Shown piece by piece: positions 1-6,209 of a stretch of DNA of 17,500 nt (positions within the stretch are counted from its first letter, which is position 1; every line of letters begins with the position of its first letter). Position numbers and translations under genes: made by a program. The stretch covers positions 1-17,500 of the forward strand of contig URFB01000004.1 of assembly GCA_900547045.1 (NCBI GenBank). The letters are read 5' to 3'. The DNA is from an uncultured Mollicutes bacterium (GTDB lineage: Bacteria > Bacillota_I > Bacilli_A > Acholeplasmatales > Anaeroplasmataceae). Below the pieces are notes generated by a model. That model searched no databases. It saw nothing but the letters and a program-made list of their open reading frames with translations, and was not told where the DNA came from.

Positions 1-77
1 GAAACATGTAGCTTAGCTACAGCTATTTGAGTTGCTTCTAATAAAGATGATGCTTGAATTTCAATTTTTTTCTGCAT
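1..77 (-). CDS. khpB: KhpB/Jag (SpoIIIJ-associated RNA-binding protein), N-terminus only
   Basis: Only the first 25 codons are inside the window and the gene runs off the left edge. The visible start is MQKKIEIQASSLLEATQIAV, followed by AKLHV. It resembles the Jag_N domain, in which a short beta strand is followed by a helix with an EA...AV..L pattern. The ATG at 75-77 is preceded by a GGTGAG Shine-Dalgarno. It lies 18 bases downstream of the yidC stop, which is where jag sits in Firmicutes. Full-length family members add KH and R3H domains and bind RNA, influencing cell-wall growth; those domains are not visible here. The assignment rests on position and a short N-terminus. Confidence 0.6.
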   Translation of the reverse strand, partial: MQKKIEIQASSLLEATQIAVAKLHV

Positions 78-95
78 ATTCTCACCACTTATTTA

Positions 96-1079
96 TTAAA
101 TTATATTGTTTTTTTCTTGAGCTTTATAATATGCTCTTTCATTTAATTTACGACCTACCTGTGATTGAAATAATTGGTATACACCACCAATTAACCAATA
201 TAATGATAAGGCAGTACTTGATAAAGACATGAAGAAAAACATAAAAACCATAATGTAATTCATATACTTCATTGTCTTTTGTTGGCGCTCCTGCTCTTGA
301 GTTTTAACACTACGGCGTTGCTTTTGATATTTTGGAGGCCTACTTGCAAGCTTTTGGCTTAAAAGTGTTACTGCAGAGAATAATACTGCGACTAAAATAC
401 CAAAGAAAATATCTTGCCAAGCAGAAGCCTTTACAATACCATCATTTTGACCCATAACAGCTGTATTAATATCAAAGAAACCAAATAACTTTGTATTACC
501 AAGAGTAAAACGTCCCGATGCACTTACAACACCATCAAGAGTTTCTGTAAGTTGAATACGTCTTACACATTCATACATTGCCATGAAAAGAGGAAACTGA
601 AGAATCATTGTAAAGCCACAACCAAGAGGATTCATCTTATATTTCTTATATAAGGCTAAAGTTTCTTGCTGCATACGTTGTTGTGATTCAGGATCCTTAC
701 GATTTTGATATTTTCTTTGAATTTTTTCCATTTCTGGCTGAAGTAGTGTCATCTTTAATGATGTACTATTTTGCTTAGAATAAATTGGCCAAGCAATTGT
801 TCTTACAATAATAGTTGTAAAAACAATACCCCACGCATAAGAATTACCACAAAGACGACCAATTGTACCCATTAACCAAGCAATTGGGTATGAAAGTAAA
901 GCAACTGGCCAACCCCATAATCCTTGCCAAAAGCCAGAAAATTTCCATTCTGCAGCCCAAGTAGTATAAGGAGTAGTTGGCCAAGCGCCTTGACGACAGC
1001 TTGCAAGAGCACCAACAACTACAATTAAAACCGCAATCATTGCAATTTTATTAATATTTTTTGTAAAAAATACCTTCAC
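96..1079 (-). CDS. yidC: YidC/Oxa1/SpoIIIJ membrane protein insertase, lipoprotein
   Basis: This is a 327-residue insertase that helps membrane proteins enter and fold in the cytoplasmic membrane, alone or with SecYEG. It starts with a hydrophobic signal of about 20 residues ending in a lipobox (LASC, acylated Cys28), as in Gram-positive YidC lipoproteins. The 60KD_IMP-type core follows. Arg93 in the IIVRTIAWPIY segment matches the conserved arginine of the hydrophilic groove. A charged loop (residues about 115-150, rich in Lys, Arg and Gln) precedes the later membrane helices. The C-terminal tail is basic. The start is GTG, 2 bases after the rnpA stop, with GGAG 7 bases upstream and overlapping the end of rnpA, so the two genes are translationally close. 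In spore formers the SpoIIIJ paralogue is also needed for forespore development. Confidence 0.95.
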   Translation of the reverse strand: MKVFFTKNINKIAMIAVLIVVVGALASCRQGAWPTTPYTTWAAEWKFSGFWQGLWGWPVALLSYPIAWLMGTIGRLCGNSYAWGIVFTTIIVRTIAWPIYSKQNSTSLKMTLLQPEMEKIQRKYQNRKDPESQQRMQQETLALYKKYKMNPLGCGFTMILQFPLFMAMYECVRRIQLTETLDGVVSASGRFTLGNTKLFGFFDINTAVMGQNDGIVKASAWQDIFFGILVAVLFSAVTLLSQKLASRPPKYQKQRRSVKTQEQERQQKTMKYMNYIMVFMFFFMSLSSTALSLYWLIGGVYQLFQSQVGRKLNERAYYKAQEKNNII

Positions 1080-1081
1080 AA

Positions 1082-1426
1082 TTATGCTCCTTTATTTTCT
1101 ATATTAAGTTTATTAAACAAATAAATTAGTTGTTTAACTATTTCTGCATATGAAATATTCAATATGCTAGATTTTGCTACGACGAAAACATCCATTTTGC
1201 TTGTTGGAACCAAAATTGAATCAATCGCGCTGCGTAGTTGGCGTTTAACCTTATTTCTTACTACAGCATTACCGATTTTCTTTCCAACACTAATCGCATA
1301 TCTAAAATTATTGGCTTCGTGATTTTCTTTTTTATATACTACAAAATATTTATTAGAATATGAATCCTTTTTTTTCAAAATAGCTTCAATGTCTTCATTT
1401 CTTTTAACGCGATATTGTTTGTTCAT
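1082..1426 (-). CDS. rnpA: Ribonuclease P protein component
   Basis: This 114-residue basic protein is the small subunit of RNase P. It binds the catalytic RNA (rnpB, not in this window) and the 5' leader of precursor tRNAs. The family signature is clear at residues 49-65: KKIGNAVVRNKVKRQLR, the RNR motif that contacts RNA. Length is normal for the family. The ATG at 1424-1426 has an AAGGAG Shine-Dalgarno with good spacing. The gene lies between rpmH and yidC in the usual order. A terminator-like hairpin lies just upstream of its ribosome-binding site, so only part of the rpmH transcription may continue into it. Confidence 0.97.
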   Translation of the reverse strand: MNKQYRVKRNEDIEAILKKKDSYSNKYFVVYKKENHEANNFRYAISVGKKIGNAVVRNKVKRQLRSAIDSILVPTSKMDVFVVAKSSILNISYAEIVKQLIYLFNKLNIENKGA

Positions 1427-1438
1427 GAATATCTCCTT

Positions 1439-1494
1439 AAAAAAATAAAAGAACTACTCAAAAAAATTAAAAATTAAATGATTCGAGTAGTTCT
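1439..1494 (-). terminator. Terminator-like hairpin between rpmH and rnpA
   Basis: On the minus strand, AGAACTACTC (plus 1485-1494) pairs perfectly with GAGTAGTTCT (plus 1450-1459) around a 25-base AT-rich loop. A T-rich run (TTTTATTTTTTT) follows, then the rnpA Shine-Dalgarno. The stem has only four G-C pairs and the loop is long, so termination is probably partial. This would set a high ratio of L34 mRNA to RNase P protein mRNA. Confidence 0.6.
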
Positions 1495-1516
1495 AGTATT
1501 TATCATCATTATTTAA

Positions 1517-1651
1517 TTACTTTGATAGGCGTTTACGACCCTTTTGACGACGACGCTTAATAACTAAACGTCCACCAACGCTTGACATTCTAGCACGGAA
1601 ACCATGAGTTACTTTTCTCTTGTGCTTATTTGGTTGATATGTTCTTTTCAT
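1517..1651 (-). CDS. rpmH: 50S ribosomal protein L34
   Basis: This gene encodes 44 residues beginning MKRTYQPNKHKRKVTHGFRA and ending in a very basic tail (KRRRQKGRKRLSK). Both the length and the sequence are typical of bacterial L34, a component of the large ribosomal subunit. It starts at ATG 1649-1651 and stops at TAA 1517-1519. The ribosome-binding site (GCAGG about 8 bases upstream) is modest, but the promoter in front is consensus. It is the first gene of the leftward rpmH-rnpA-yidC-khpB cluster and directly borders the origin. Confidence 0.98.
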   Translation of the reverse strand: MKRTYQPNKHKRKVTHGFRARMSSVGGRLVIKRRRQKGRKRLSK

Positions 1652-1690
1652 ACTAACAGCCTGCCTTTCTTACGAAACCATGCGTAAAAC

Positions 1691-1720
1691 ATTATAACAA
1701 AAAGCATGGATTTTTGTCAA
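1691..1720 (-). promoter_or_regulatory. Consensus sigma-A promoter of rpmH
   Basis: Reading the minus strand, the -35 is TTGACA (plus 1715-1720) and the -10 is TATAAT (plus 1691-1696), both perfect, with an 18-base spacer. Transcription would start near 1684, about 33 bases before the L34 start codon. Confidence 0.88.
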
Positions 1721-1770
1721 CCCTATTTTTTTTATTTTTTAAATTTATATTACAAAATTAAAAAATGCAA

Positions 1771-1830
1771 GCTCATGAATTTTGAATAAGCATCAATCTT
1801 TTAAATTTCAGCTTATTCAAAATTTTTAGC
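1771..1830. repeat. Long inverted repeat in the origin region
   Basis: AATTTTGAATAAGC (1778-1791) is the exact reverse complement of 1811-1824, giving a 14-base perfect arm around a 19-base AT-rich centre. GCT (1771-1773) and AGC (1828-1830) can extend it past a small internal loop. The DNA lies upstream of both divergent genes. It could extrude as a cruciform, bind a dimeric protein, or fold in a dnaA leader if transcription starts further left. The function is unknown. Confidence 0.75.
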
Positions 1831-1907
1831 ATTTTTCTAAATATTGTGGCAAATTGGTATAAAATTCGACTTTTCAACATCTTTTTTCACATAAAAAAGG
1901 GGGAAAA

Positions 1908-1957
1908 TGTGGAAAACTTTTAACCCACAATCGCTGCGAATGTGGAAATGTGGAAAA
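1908..1957 (-). promoter_or_regulatory. DnaA-box cluster A
   Basis: Three boxes lie on the minus strand: TTTTCCACA (1908-1916), ATTTCCACA (1941-1949) and TTTTCCACA (1949-1957). They differ from the TTATCCACA consensus by one, two and one bases. The last two share one base and form a tandem unit. Bases 1938-1959 recur inverted between dnaA and dnaN. Confidence 0.75.
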
Positions 1958-1997
1958 CTTTCACTTTTCTTTTAGCTAAGCCATTTATTTTTCGAAA

Positions 1998-2074
1998 TTA
2001 TCCCCATTTTTTATGTTAATAACTCATTTTTGACAATTTTTTCAACCAAAGTTATCCACATTTTTGGTGGAAAA
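1998..2074 (+). promoter_or_regulatory. DnaA-box cluster B
   Basis: TTATCCCCA (1998-2006, one mismatch) and a perfect TTATCCACA (2052-2060) lie on the plus strand. GGTGGAAAA (2066-2074) is a minus-strand TTTTCCACC box. The perfect box is the only exact consensus copy seen in the window. It lies within the likely dnaA promoter, which suggests autoregulation. Confidence 0.75.
2030..2058 (+). promoter_or_regulatory. Candidate dnaA promoter overlapping a DnaA box
   Basis: A perfect -35 (TTGACA, 2030-2035) is followed after 17 bases by TATCCA (2053-2058). This is a poor -10 that lies inside the perfect DnaA box. A second possible -10 (TAAAAT, 2085-2090) has no good -35. The choice is uncertain, but either way the box at 2052-2060 lies in or beside the promoter. 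Confidence 0.4.
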
Positions 2075-2136
2075 CTTTTTGTTGTAAAATGTGTATAAAG
2101 TGGTATCATTTACTTACGAGGAAAGAAGGGAAATCT

Positions 2137-3510
2137 ATGGAGCAATATCAAACACTTTGGAACCAAACCAAGGAAAAGCTTAAAGAGGCATATGATGAAG
2201 AAGCCTACATGTCGACCTTCAATGATATTAATAAGGTTATAAAGGTTAGCAACGGCGTTGTTTATATTTTATGTCCATCTCCGCTTATAAAGACAAAAAT
2301 TGAAAAATTTTACTCTAATAATATTCAAAAAATTGTTTCATCAATTTCAAATCAAACCATTAGATTAAAATTTGTAACCGAAGAGCAGATTACAGAAGCT
2401 AGCAAGCCCACTACCGTAAATCTTCCTGATGAAGGCTTCCAATCTAATCTTAATGCCTCATATTCATTTGATTCCTTCGTTGTTGGTGAATCTAATAAAT
2501 TTGCCTTTCGAATTGCAACGCAGGTATCAAATCCTGACCAAGGTGTTTTTATTGCCAACCCCTTATATATATTTGGAGGAGTAGGACTTGGAAAAACCCA
2601 TTTGATGCAGGCCATTGGTAATGCTATTTTGGATAATGATCCTTCTAAAAAGGTCCTATTTATTCCCGCAACTACCTATATATCTGATTATACTAAGGCC
2701 TCTCACCAGGCAAAAAGGCTTTTGCTTGATGATGAAGGAGACACGGTTGATGCCTATACTAAATTCCATCAAAAGTATGATAATTTGGATGTTCTTTTAG
2801 TTGATGATATCCAGCTTTTGAAGGGGGCTCAAAAATCACAGGCAGAATTCTTTAAATTATTTAATCAAATGCACGATAATAATAAGCTAATTGTTATTAC
2901 ATCTGATAAGCCAGCTGATCAACTTGATATAATGGAGCGTCTTACGACCCGATTTAACTGGGGTATGGCTGTTGATATAAAGCTTCCTGACCTTGAGCAT
3001 CGTGTTAAAATTTTAAAGCGAAAGCTTTCTGATTCCTATGATTCAATCATTGGAGATGATGTATTAAAATATATCGCCGCTACCTTCCCTAATAATATAA
3101 GAGATTTAGAGTCTACCCTAAACCGTGTTATTAATATGGCTATTTGTGAGGAGAAGGAAATTGACCTAGATTTTGCTAAAAAAGCCATTGAGCCTTTAAT
3201 TAAAACCCGTCAAAATGGCGGAACTGGTGACGAGTATGAAAATCTTAAGTCAATCGTAGCGGATTTTTATAAAATTTCGATTGATGACCTAATCGGCTCA
3301 AAGCGCCAGGCTCTTTACGTAGATGCCAGACATATTTGTATGTATATTTTAAAAAATAAATATAACCTACCATACAAAAAAATTGGTACCCTTTTAGGCG
3401 GAAGAGACCATACAACCGTAATAGCGGCGGTTGAGAAGGTTTCGCATAATAAGGATAGAGATGAGAAAACCAAAATGGCTATTGATTACATCCTAAAAAA
3501 AATGGGGTAA
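2137..3510 (+). CDS. dnaA: Chromosomal replication initiator protein DnaA
   Basis: This 457-residue AAA+ ATPase binds DnaA boxes, forms a filament at oriC and melts the duplex to load the helicase. An N-terminal helical domain I (residues 1 to about 80) is followed by a short linker. The ATPase domain has Walker A GGVGLGKT (147-154) and Walker B VDD (222-224), with the sensor region RDLESTLNR further on. The C-terminal helix-turn-helix domain ends in the signature GGRDHTTV (421-428), which contacts the box. An ATG 48 bases upstream (2089) is in frame, but it has no Shine-Dalgarno and would add 16 residues with no domain I similarity. The chosen ATG has AGAAGGG upstream. Length is normal, and domain II is short. 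Confidence 0.98.
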   Translation: MEQYQTLWNQTKEKLKEAYDEEAYMSTFNDINKVIKVSNGVVYILCPSPLIKTKIEKFYSNNIQKIVSSISNQTIRLKFVTEEQITEASKPTTVNLPDEGFQSNLNASYSFDSFVVGESNKFAFRIATQVSNPDQGVFIANPLYIFGGVGLGKTHLMQAIGNAILDNDPSKKVLFIPATTYISDYTKASHQAKRLLLDDEGDTVDAYTKFHQKYDNLDVLLVDDIQLLKGAQKSQAEFFKLFNQMHDNNKLIVITSDKPADQLDIMERLTTRFNWGMAVDIKLPDLEHRVKILKRKLSDSYDSIIGDDVLKYIAATFPNNIRDLESTLNRVINMAICEEKEIDLDFAKKAIEPLIKTRQNGGTGDEYENLKSIVADFYKISIDDLIGSKRQALYVDARHICMYILKNKYNLPYKKIGTLLGGRDHTTVIAAVEKVSHNKDRDEKTKMAIDYILKKMG

Positions 3511-3518
3511 ACTAATAA

Positions 3519-3612
3519 ATTTCCCCATAATTATCTGCCATTTTTCCACCGTTTGTGATATAATAAAAACGTGGTATTTAAGCCGTTTTTTGGAGTTTTC
3601 CACATTTCCACA
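3519..3612 (+). promoter_or_regulatory. oriC, downstream part: DnaA boxes between dnaA and dnaN
   Basis: Plus-strand boxes are TTTTCCACC (3542-3550), TTTTCCACA (3596-3604) and ATTTCCACA (3604-3612), with a weak ATTTCCCCA at 3519-3527. This matches the incC-type cluster of Bacillus subtilis, where boxes lie on both sides of dnaA. A weak hairpin (ATGGGG 3502-3507 with CCCCAT 3523-3528) spans the dnaA stop codon. It has no T-run, so it is doubtful as a terminator. Confidence 0.7.
3535..3564 (+). promoter_or_regulatory. dnaN promoter, extended -10, with a DnaA box in the spacer
   Basis: TGATATAAT (3556-3564) is a perfect extended -10. The best -35 is CTGCCA (3535-3540, four of six) at 18 bases. 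The DnaA box TTTTCCACC (3542-3550) lies between the two, so DnaA could repress dnaN. The leader to the dnaN start is about 98 bases and contains two more boxes. Confidence 0.7.
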
Positions 3613-3668
3613 TTCACTAATAATAAATAATAATAAAACATAAAAAAAATATATAAAGGAGCATAATT

Positions 3669-4811
3669 ATGAATTTTACAATTGATCGTGATGTTTTACT
3701 TGAAAATTTAAATAATATTTCTAGAGGTTTACCTCAAAAAAGCCCTATGCCTATTTTAACAGGTATTAAAATGGAAGTTACTAAGGATGATTTATATATG
3801 ACATCATCAAATATAGATCTTTCTGTTCAGGTTATTGTATCTGATAAATCCTTATCAATTACTGAGCCTGGAAAAACTGTTATTCCTGGACGTTTCTTTA
3901 TTGATATTATAAGAAAGGTTTCCTCTAAGGTTGTAACTCTAACTCTAATTGAAGATAAAATTTTATCAATTAAGGCTGACCGTGCTGAATATAAGCTTCA
4001 CGTAATGGATTATATCGATTATCCAACAATTGACTTTGTTTGCCTTGAAAATCCCGTATCAATTGAAGCGCCCGTTTTAAAGAATATCATTCGTCAAACT
4101 GTTTTCGCAACCAGCCAATCAGAGAAGAAGCCAATTCTTACAGGTGTTAATTTAAATCTTCATGACAATAAATTAACAGCTATCGCAACTGACTCATATC
4201 GTCTTTCTAAGGTAATTGTTCCTATTAATGGCGATTACAATGATTTTAACATTACTATACCTAATAAATCACTTGATGAAATTTCTAAATCAATTGATAC
4301 CTATGAGGATTGCCTAGATTTATATTTTTCTAGCAAGAGCTTACTTTTCAAATTTAAAAATGTTTTATTCCAAACTCGTCTTTTAGATGGAACCTATCCT
4401 GATACATCAAGATTAATTCCACCTAGCTTCCCTATTAATATTAAGTTTAATAAGGAAGAGCTACTTGAGGCAGTTGAGCGTGTAAGCCTTCTTTCTCCTC
4501 GTGACAAGGAAAAGGATCGTGAAATTACCTACTCTATTATTAAGCTTTTACTTAAAAATGATCAAAGCGTTGAAATTTCAACTGAAAATGCGCAAATTGG
4601 AGATGCGAAGGAAGAAATTATTCCTACAGGAATTAATTCAACTGAAACTATTCGTATTGGCTTCTCATCAAGATATCTTGTTGAAGCCCTAAGAAGCTTT
4701 ACAAGCCAAGAGATTACCCTAAACTTCTCTGAGGCTATTCGTCCATTTGTTATTTCTTCTGAGTTAGAGCCTAATCTTTGCCAGCTAATTTTACCTGTTA
4801 GAATGGATTAA
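3669..4811 (+). CDS. dnaN: DNA polymerase III beta subunit (sliding clamp)
   Basis: This 380-residue clamp dimerises into a ring around DNA and tethers the replicative polymerase and repair enzymes. The N-terminus (MNFTIDRDVLLENLNNISRG), followed by PMPILTGIKME, is typical of clamp domain I. The repeated LTG(I/V) strands and the C-terminal LILPVRMD, which forms part of the partner-binding pocket, complete the three-domain fold. Length is normal for Firmicutes. AAAGGAG lies 7 bases upstream of the ATG. It has its own promoter after dnaA and a strong terminator downstream, so it is probably transcribed separately or with dnaA read-through. Confidence 0.98.
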   Translation: MNFTIDRDVLLENLNNISRGLPQKSPMPILTGIKMEVTKDDLYMTSSNIDLSVQVIVSDKSLSITEPGKTVIPGRFFIDIIRKVSSKVVTLTLIEDKILSIKADRAEYKLHVMDYIDYPTIDFVCLENPVSIEAPVLKNIIRQTVFATSQSEKKPILTGVNLNLHDNKLTAIATDSYRLSKVIVPINGDYNDFNITIPNKSLDEISKSIDTYEDCLDLYFSSKSLLFKFKNVLFQTRLLDGTYPDTSRLIPPSFPINIKFNKEELLEAVERVSLLSPRDKEKDREITYSIIKLLLKNDQSVEISTENAQIGDAKEEIIPTGINSTETIRIGFSSRYLVEALRSFTSQEITLNFSEAIRPFVISSELEPNLCQLILPVRMD

Positions 4812-4834
4812 TTTAATCAAAATTAAATAAAAAT

Positions 4835-4865
4835 AAGCCTTAAAATTACGTTTTAGGGCTTTTTT
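4835..4865 (+). terminator. Rho-independent terminator after dnaN
   Basis: AAGCCTTAAAA (4835-4845) pairs with TTTTAGGGCTT (4851-4861), an 11-base stem with one G-U pair and a TTACG loop. A T-run follows. It separates dnaN from the yaaA-recF-gyrBA unit. Confidence 0.9.
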
Positions 4866-4932
4866 GTTCTAAAATGTGATTTTTTTCATTTACATATAAA
4901 ACCCTAAAATACTAGCATTATTTTTAATTTTA

Positions 4933-4941
4933 TGCTATAAT
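4933..4941 (+). promoter_or_regulatory. Extended -10 promoter of yaaA-recF-gyrB-gyrA
   Basis: TGCTATAAT is a perfect extended -10 element 22 bases before the yaaA start codon. No convincing -35 lies 16-18 bases upstream. Its position directly after the dnaN terminator makes it the likely start of the yaaA-recF-gyrB-gyrA transcript. Confidence 0.72.
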
Positions 4942-4963
4942 ATGATAGAAACGTGGTGATTTT

Positions 4964-5170
4964 ATGGAGAACATTGCTATTACAACAGAATATATTACCT
5001 TAGGACAATTATTAAAGATTGCAAATGTCATTTCCTCTGGTGGTGAAGCTAAATGGTTTTTAGCTGAAAATACCGTTTTAGTTGATGGAGAGCTTGAGGC
5101 CCGTCGTGGTCGTAAGCTTTATAAAGGAATGACAATTAAGGTCCTTAATAAGGAATATAAAATTGTATGA
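4964..5170 (+). CDS. yaaA: S4-domain RNA-binding protein YaaA/RlbA family
   Basis: This 68-residue protein is almost entirely one S4 RNA-binding domain. It has the helix ITLGQLLKIANVISSGGEAK, then the turn LVDGELEARRGRKLYKGM with conserved glycines and basic residues that would contact structured RNA. It is typically found between dnaN and recF in Firmicutes. The B. subtilis relative has been connected with ribosome function, but its role is not firmly settled. The Shine-Dalgarno is GGTGAT, 3 bases before the ATG. The last codons overlap the recF start by four bases (ATGA), which implies coupled translation. Confidence 0.93.
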   Translation: MENIAITTEYITLGQLLKIANVISSGGEAKWFLAENTVLVDGELEARRGRKLYKGMTIKVLNKEYKIV

Positions 5171-6204
5171 TAACAGCTATTCGGCTTAAATCATTACGCC
5201 GTCTTAAAAATGTATCACTAAATACTAATCATAGATTAATTATCCTAGTCGGTCCTAATGCCATTGGTAAAACAACGATTCTTGAGGGAATTTATGTAGC
5301 TTCGGTTGGCTCATCCTTTAAAACTAAGGATTTTAAGGAGCTAATTCGCTTTAATGATCCCTATGCTAAAATAGCCCTTACAAATGATGATGATAATTAT
5401 GAGGTTATTTTAAGTCAAACAGGAAAAAAAATGCTGATTAATGGAAATCCAATCTTAAAGCTTTCTGATTATATTGGGCATTTTCAAACCGTTTTATTTT
5501 CACCTACTGATATTAATATTGTTAAGGGTGAAAAGGCATTAAGACGCAATTTTTTTGATTTGGAAATTTCTTTAAGAAATAAAAGCTATTTAAAGCTTAT
5601 TCAGGATTATAAAAAGCTTCTTAAAAAAAGAAATGAGCTTTTAAAATATCCTGGGTCTGATGAAATTTTACTTAAAGCCATTACTAAGGAAATGAATTTA
5701 CGTCAGCTAAAAATAATGGCATTACGTGAAAAAATGATTAAGATTCTTAATAATGAATTTGAAAATCTTAAAAATATTTTAGGCTATGAGGAACTGATAA
5801 AGATAAAATATTTAAAATCAATCAATACTGATGATTTAGACGCCTTTTATGATATGAAGCTTGAGTATGATAAAAATACTCATGTAACTAATTTTGGTGT
5901 TCACCGCGATAATTATATTTTTTATTTGAATCAGCTTGAGGCGAGCCAATTTGCGTCTGAAGGACAGCTAAGAAGCGTCGCCTTAATTTTAAGAATAGTC
6001 CTTGCATCGCTAAGCTTTAAGCTTAATAAAAAAGAGCCGGCTTTACTTTTAGACGACGTTTTTTCATGCTTAGACGATAGAAGATGTAGCTGTCTTGTTA
6101 AATATTTATTAGAACAAAATCAAGCTTTTATTACAACTACTAGTATTGAAAATATACCTAGTGATTTGATTAATCAAGCCTATATAATCAATTTAAAGGA
6201 GTGA
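5167..6204 (+). CDS. recF: DNA replication and repair protein RecF
   Basis: This 345-residue SMC/ABC-like ATPase helps load RecA at gaps, working with RecO and RecR. Walker A is GPNAIGKTT (residues 29-37), the ABC signature region is ASEGQLRS (263-270), and Walker B is LLLDDVFS with Asp296-Asp297 (D-loop at about 303). These are the three motifs that make a RecF dimer competent for ATP binding. A charged helical arm lies between (about residues 140-210, rich in Lys and Leu). Translation starts inside the end of yaaA (ATGA overlap). The recF stop lies inside the gyrB ribosome-binding region. Confidence 0.96.
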   Translation: MITAIRLKSLRRLKNVSLNTNHRLIILVGPNAIGKTTILEGIYVASVGSSFKTKDFKELIRFNDPYAKIALTNDDDNYEVILSQTGKKMLINGNPILKLSDYIGHFQTVLFSPTDINIVKGEKALRRNFFDLEISLRNKSYLKLIQDYKKLLKKRNELLKYPGSDEILLKAITKEMNLRQLKIMALREKMIKILNNEFENLKNILGYEELIKIKYLKSINTDDLDAFYDMKLEYDKNTHVTNFGVHRDNYIFYLNQLEASQFASEGQLRSVALILRIVLASLSFKLNKKEPALLLDDVFSCLDDRRCSCLVKYLLEQNQAFITTTSIENIPSDLINQAYIINLKE

Positions 6205-6209
6205 AAATT

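Larger units (their letters stand above)
1652..2136. other. oriC, upstream part (rpmH-dnaA intergenic region)
   Basis: This 485-base gap between divergent rpmH and dnaA carries the usual marks of a Firmicute origin. From left to right: the rpmH promoter; a run of almost pure A/T at about 1722-1765; a long dyad (1771-1830); more AT-rich DNA with a short G run (about 1899-1903); and DnaA boxes at 1908-1957 and 1998-2074. The last group runs into the dnaA promoter region. No gene is visible. The duplex-unwinding element is probably in the AT-rich DNA left of the boxes, but I cannot place it precisely. Confidence 0.85.

Noticed and set aside
32..232. Plus-strand open frame of 66 codons
   Set aside because: It lies antisense to the yidC C-terminus and khpB start, has no ribosome-binding site and a biased hydrophobic composition from AT-rich DNA.
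2089..2136. Upstream ATG for dnaA
   Set aside because: No Shine-Dalgarno, lies in the promoter/DnaA-box region, and the extra 16 residues do not match DnaA domain I.
3566..4957. Shared AAACGTGGT after both the dnaN and yaaA -10 elements
   Set aside because: The spacing from the -10 differs (about 3 versus 7 bases) and two copies of a 9-mer in AT-rich leaders are weak evidence for a shared site.
6201..6209. GTG start for gyrB
   Set aside because: The GTG is part of the Shine-Dalgarno/recF stop overlap; the ATG 9 bases later has ideal spacing.
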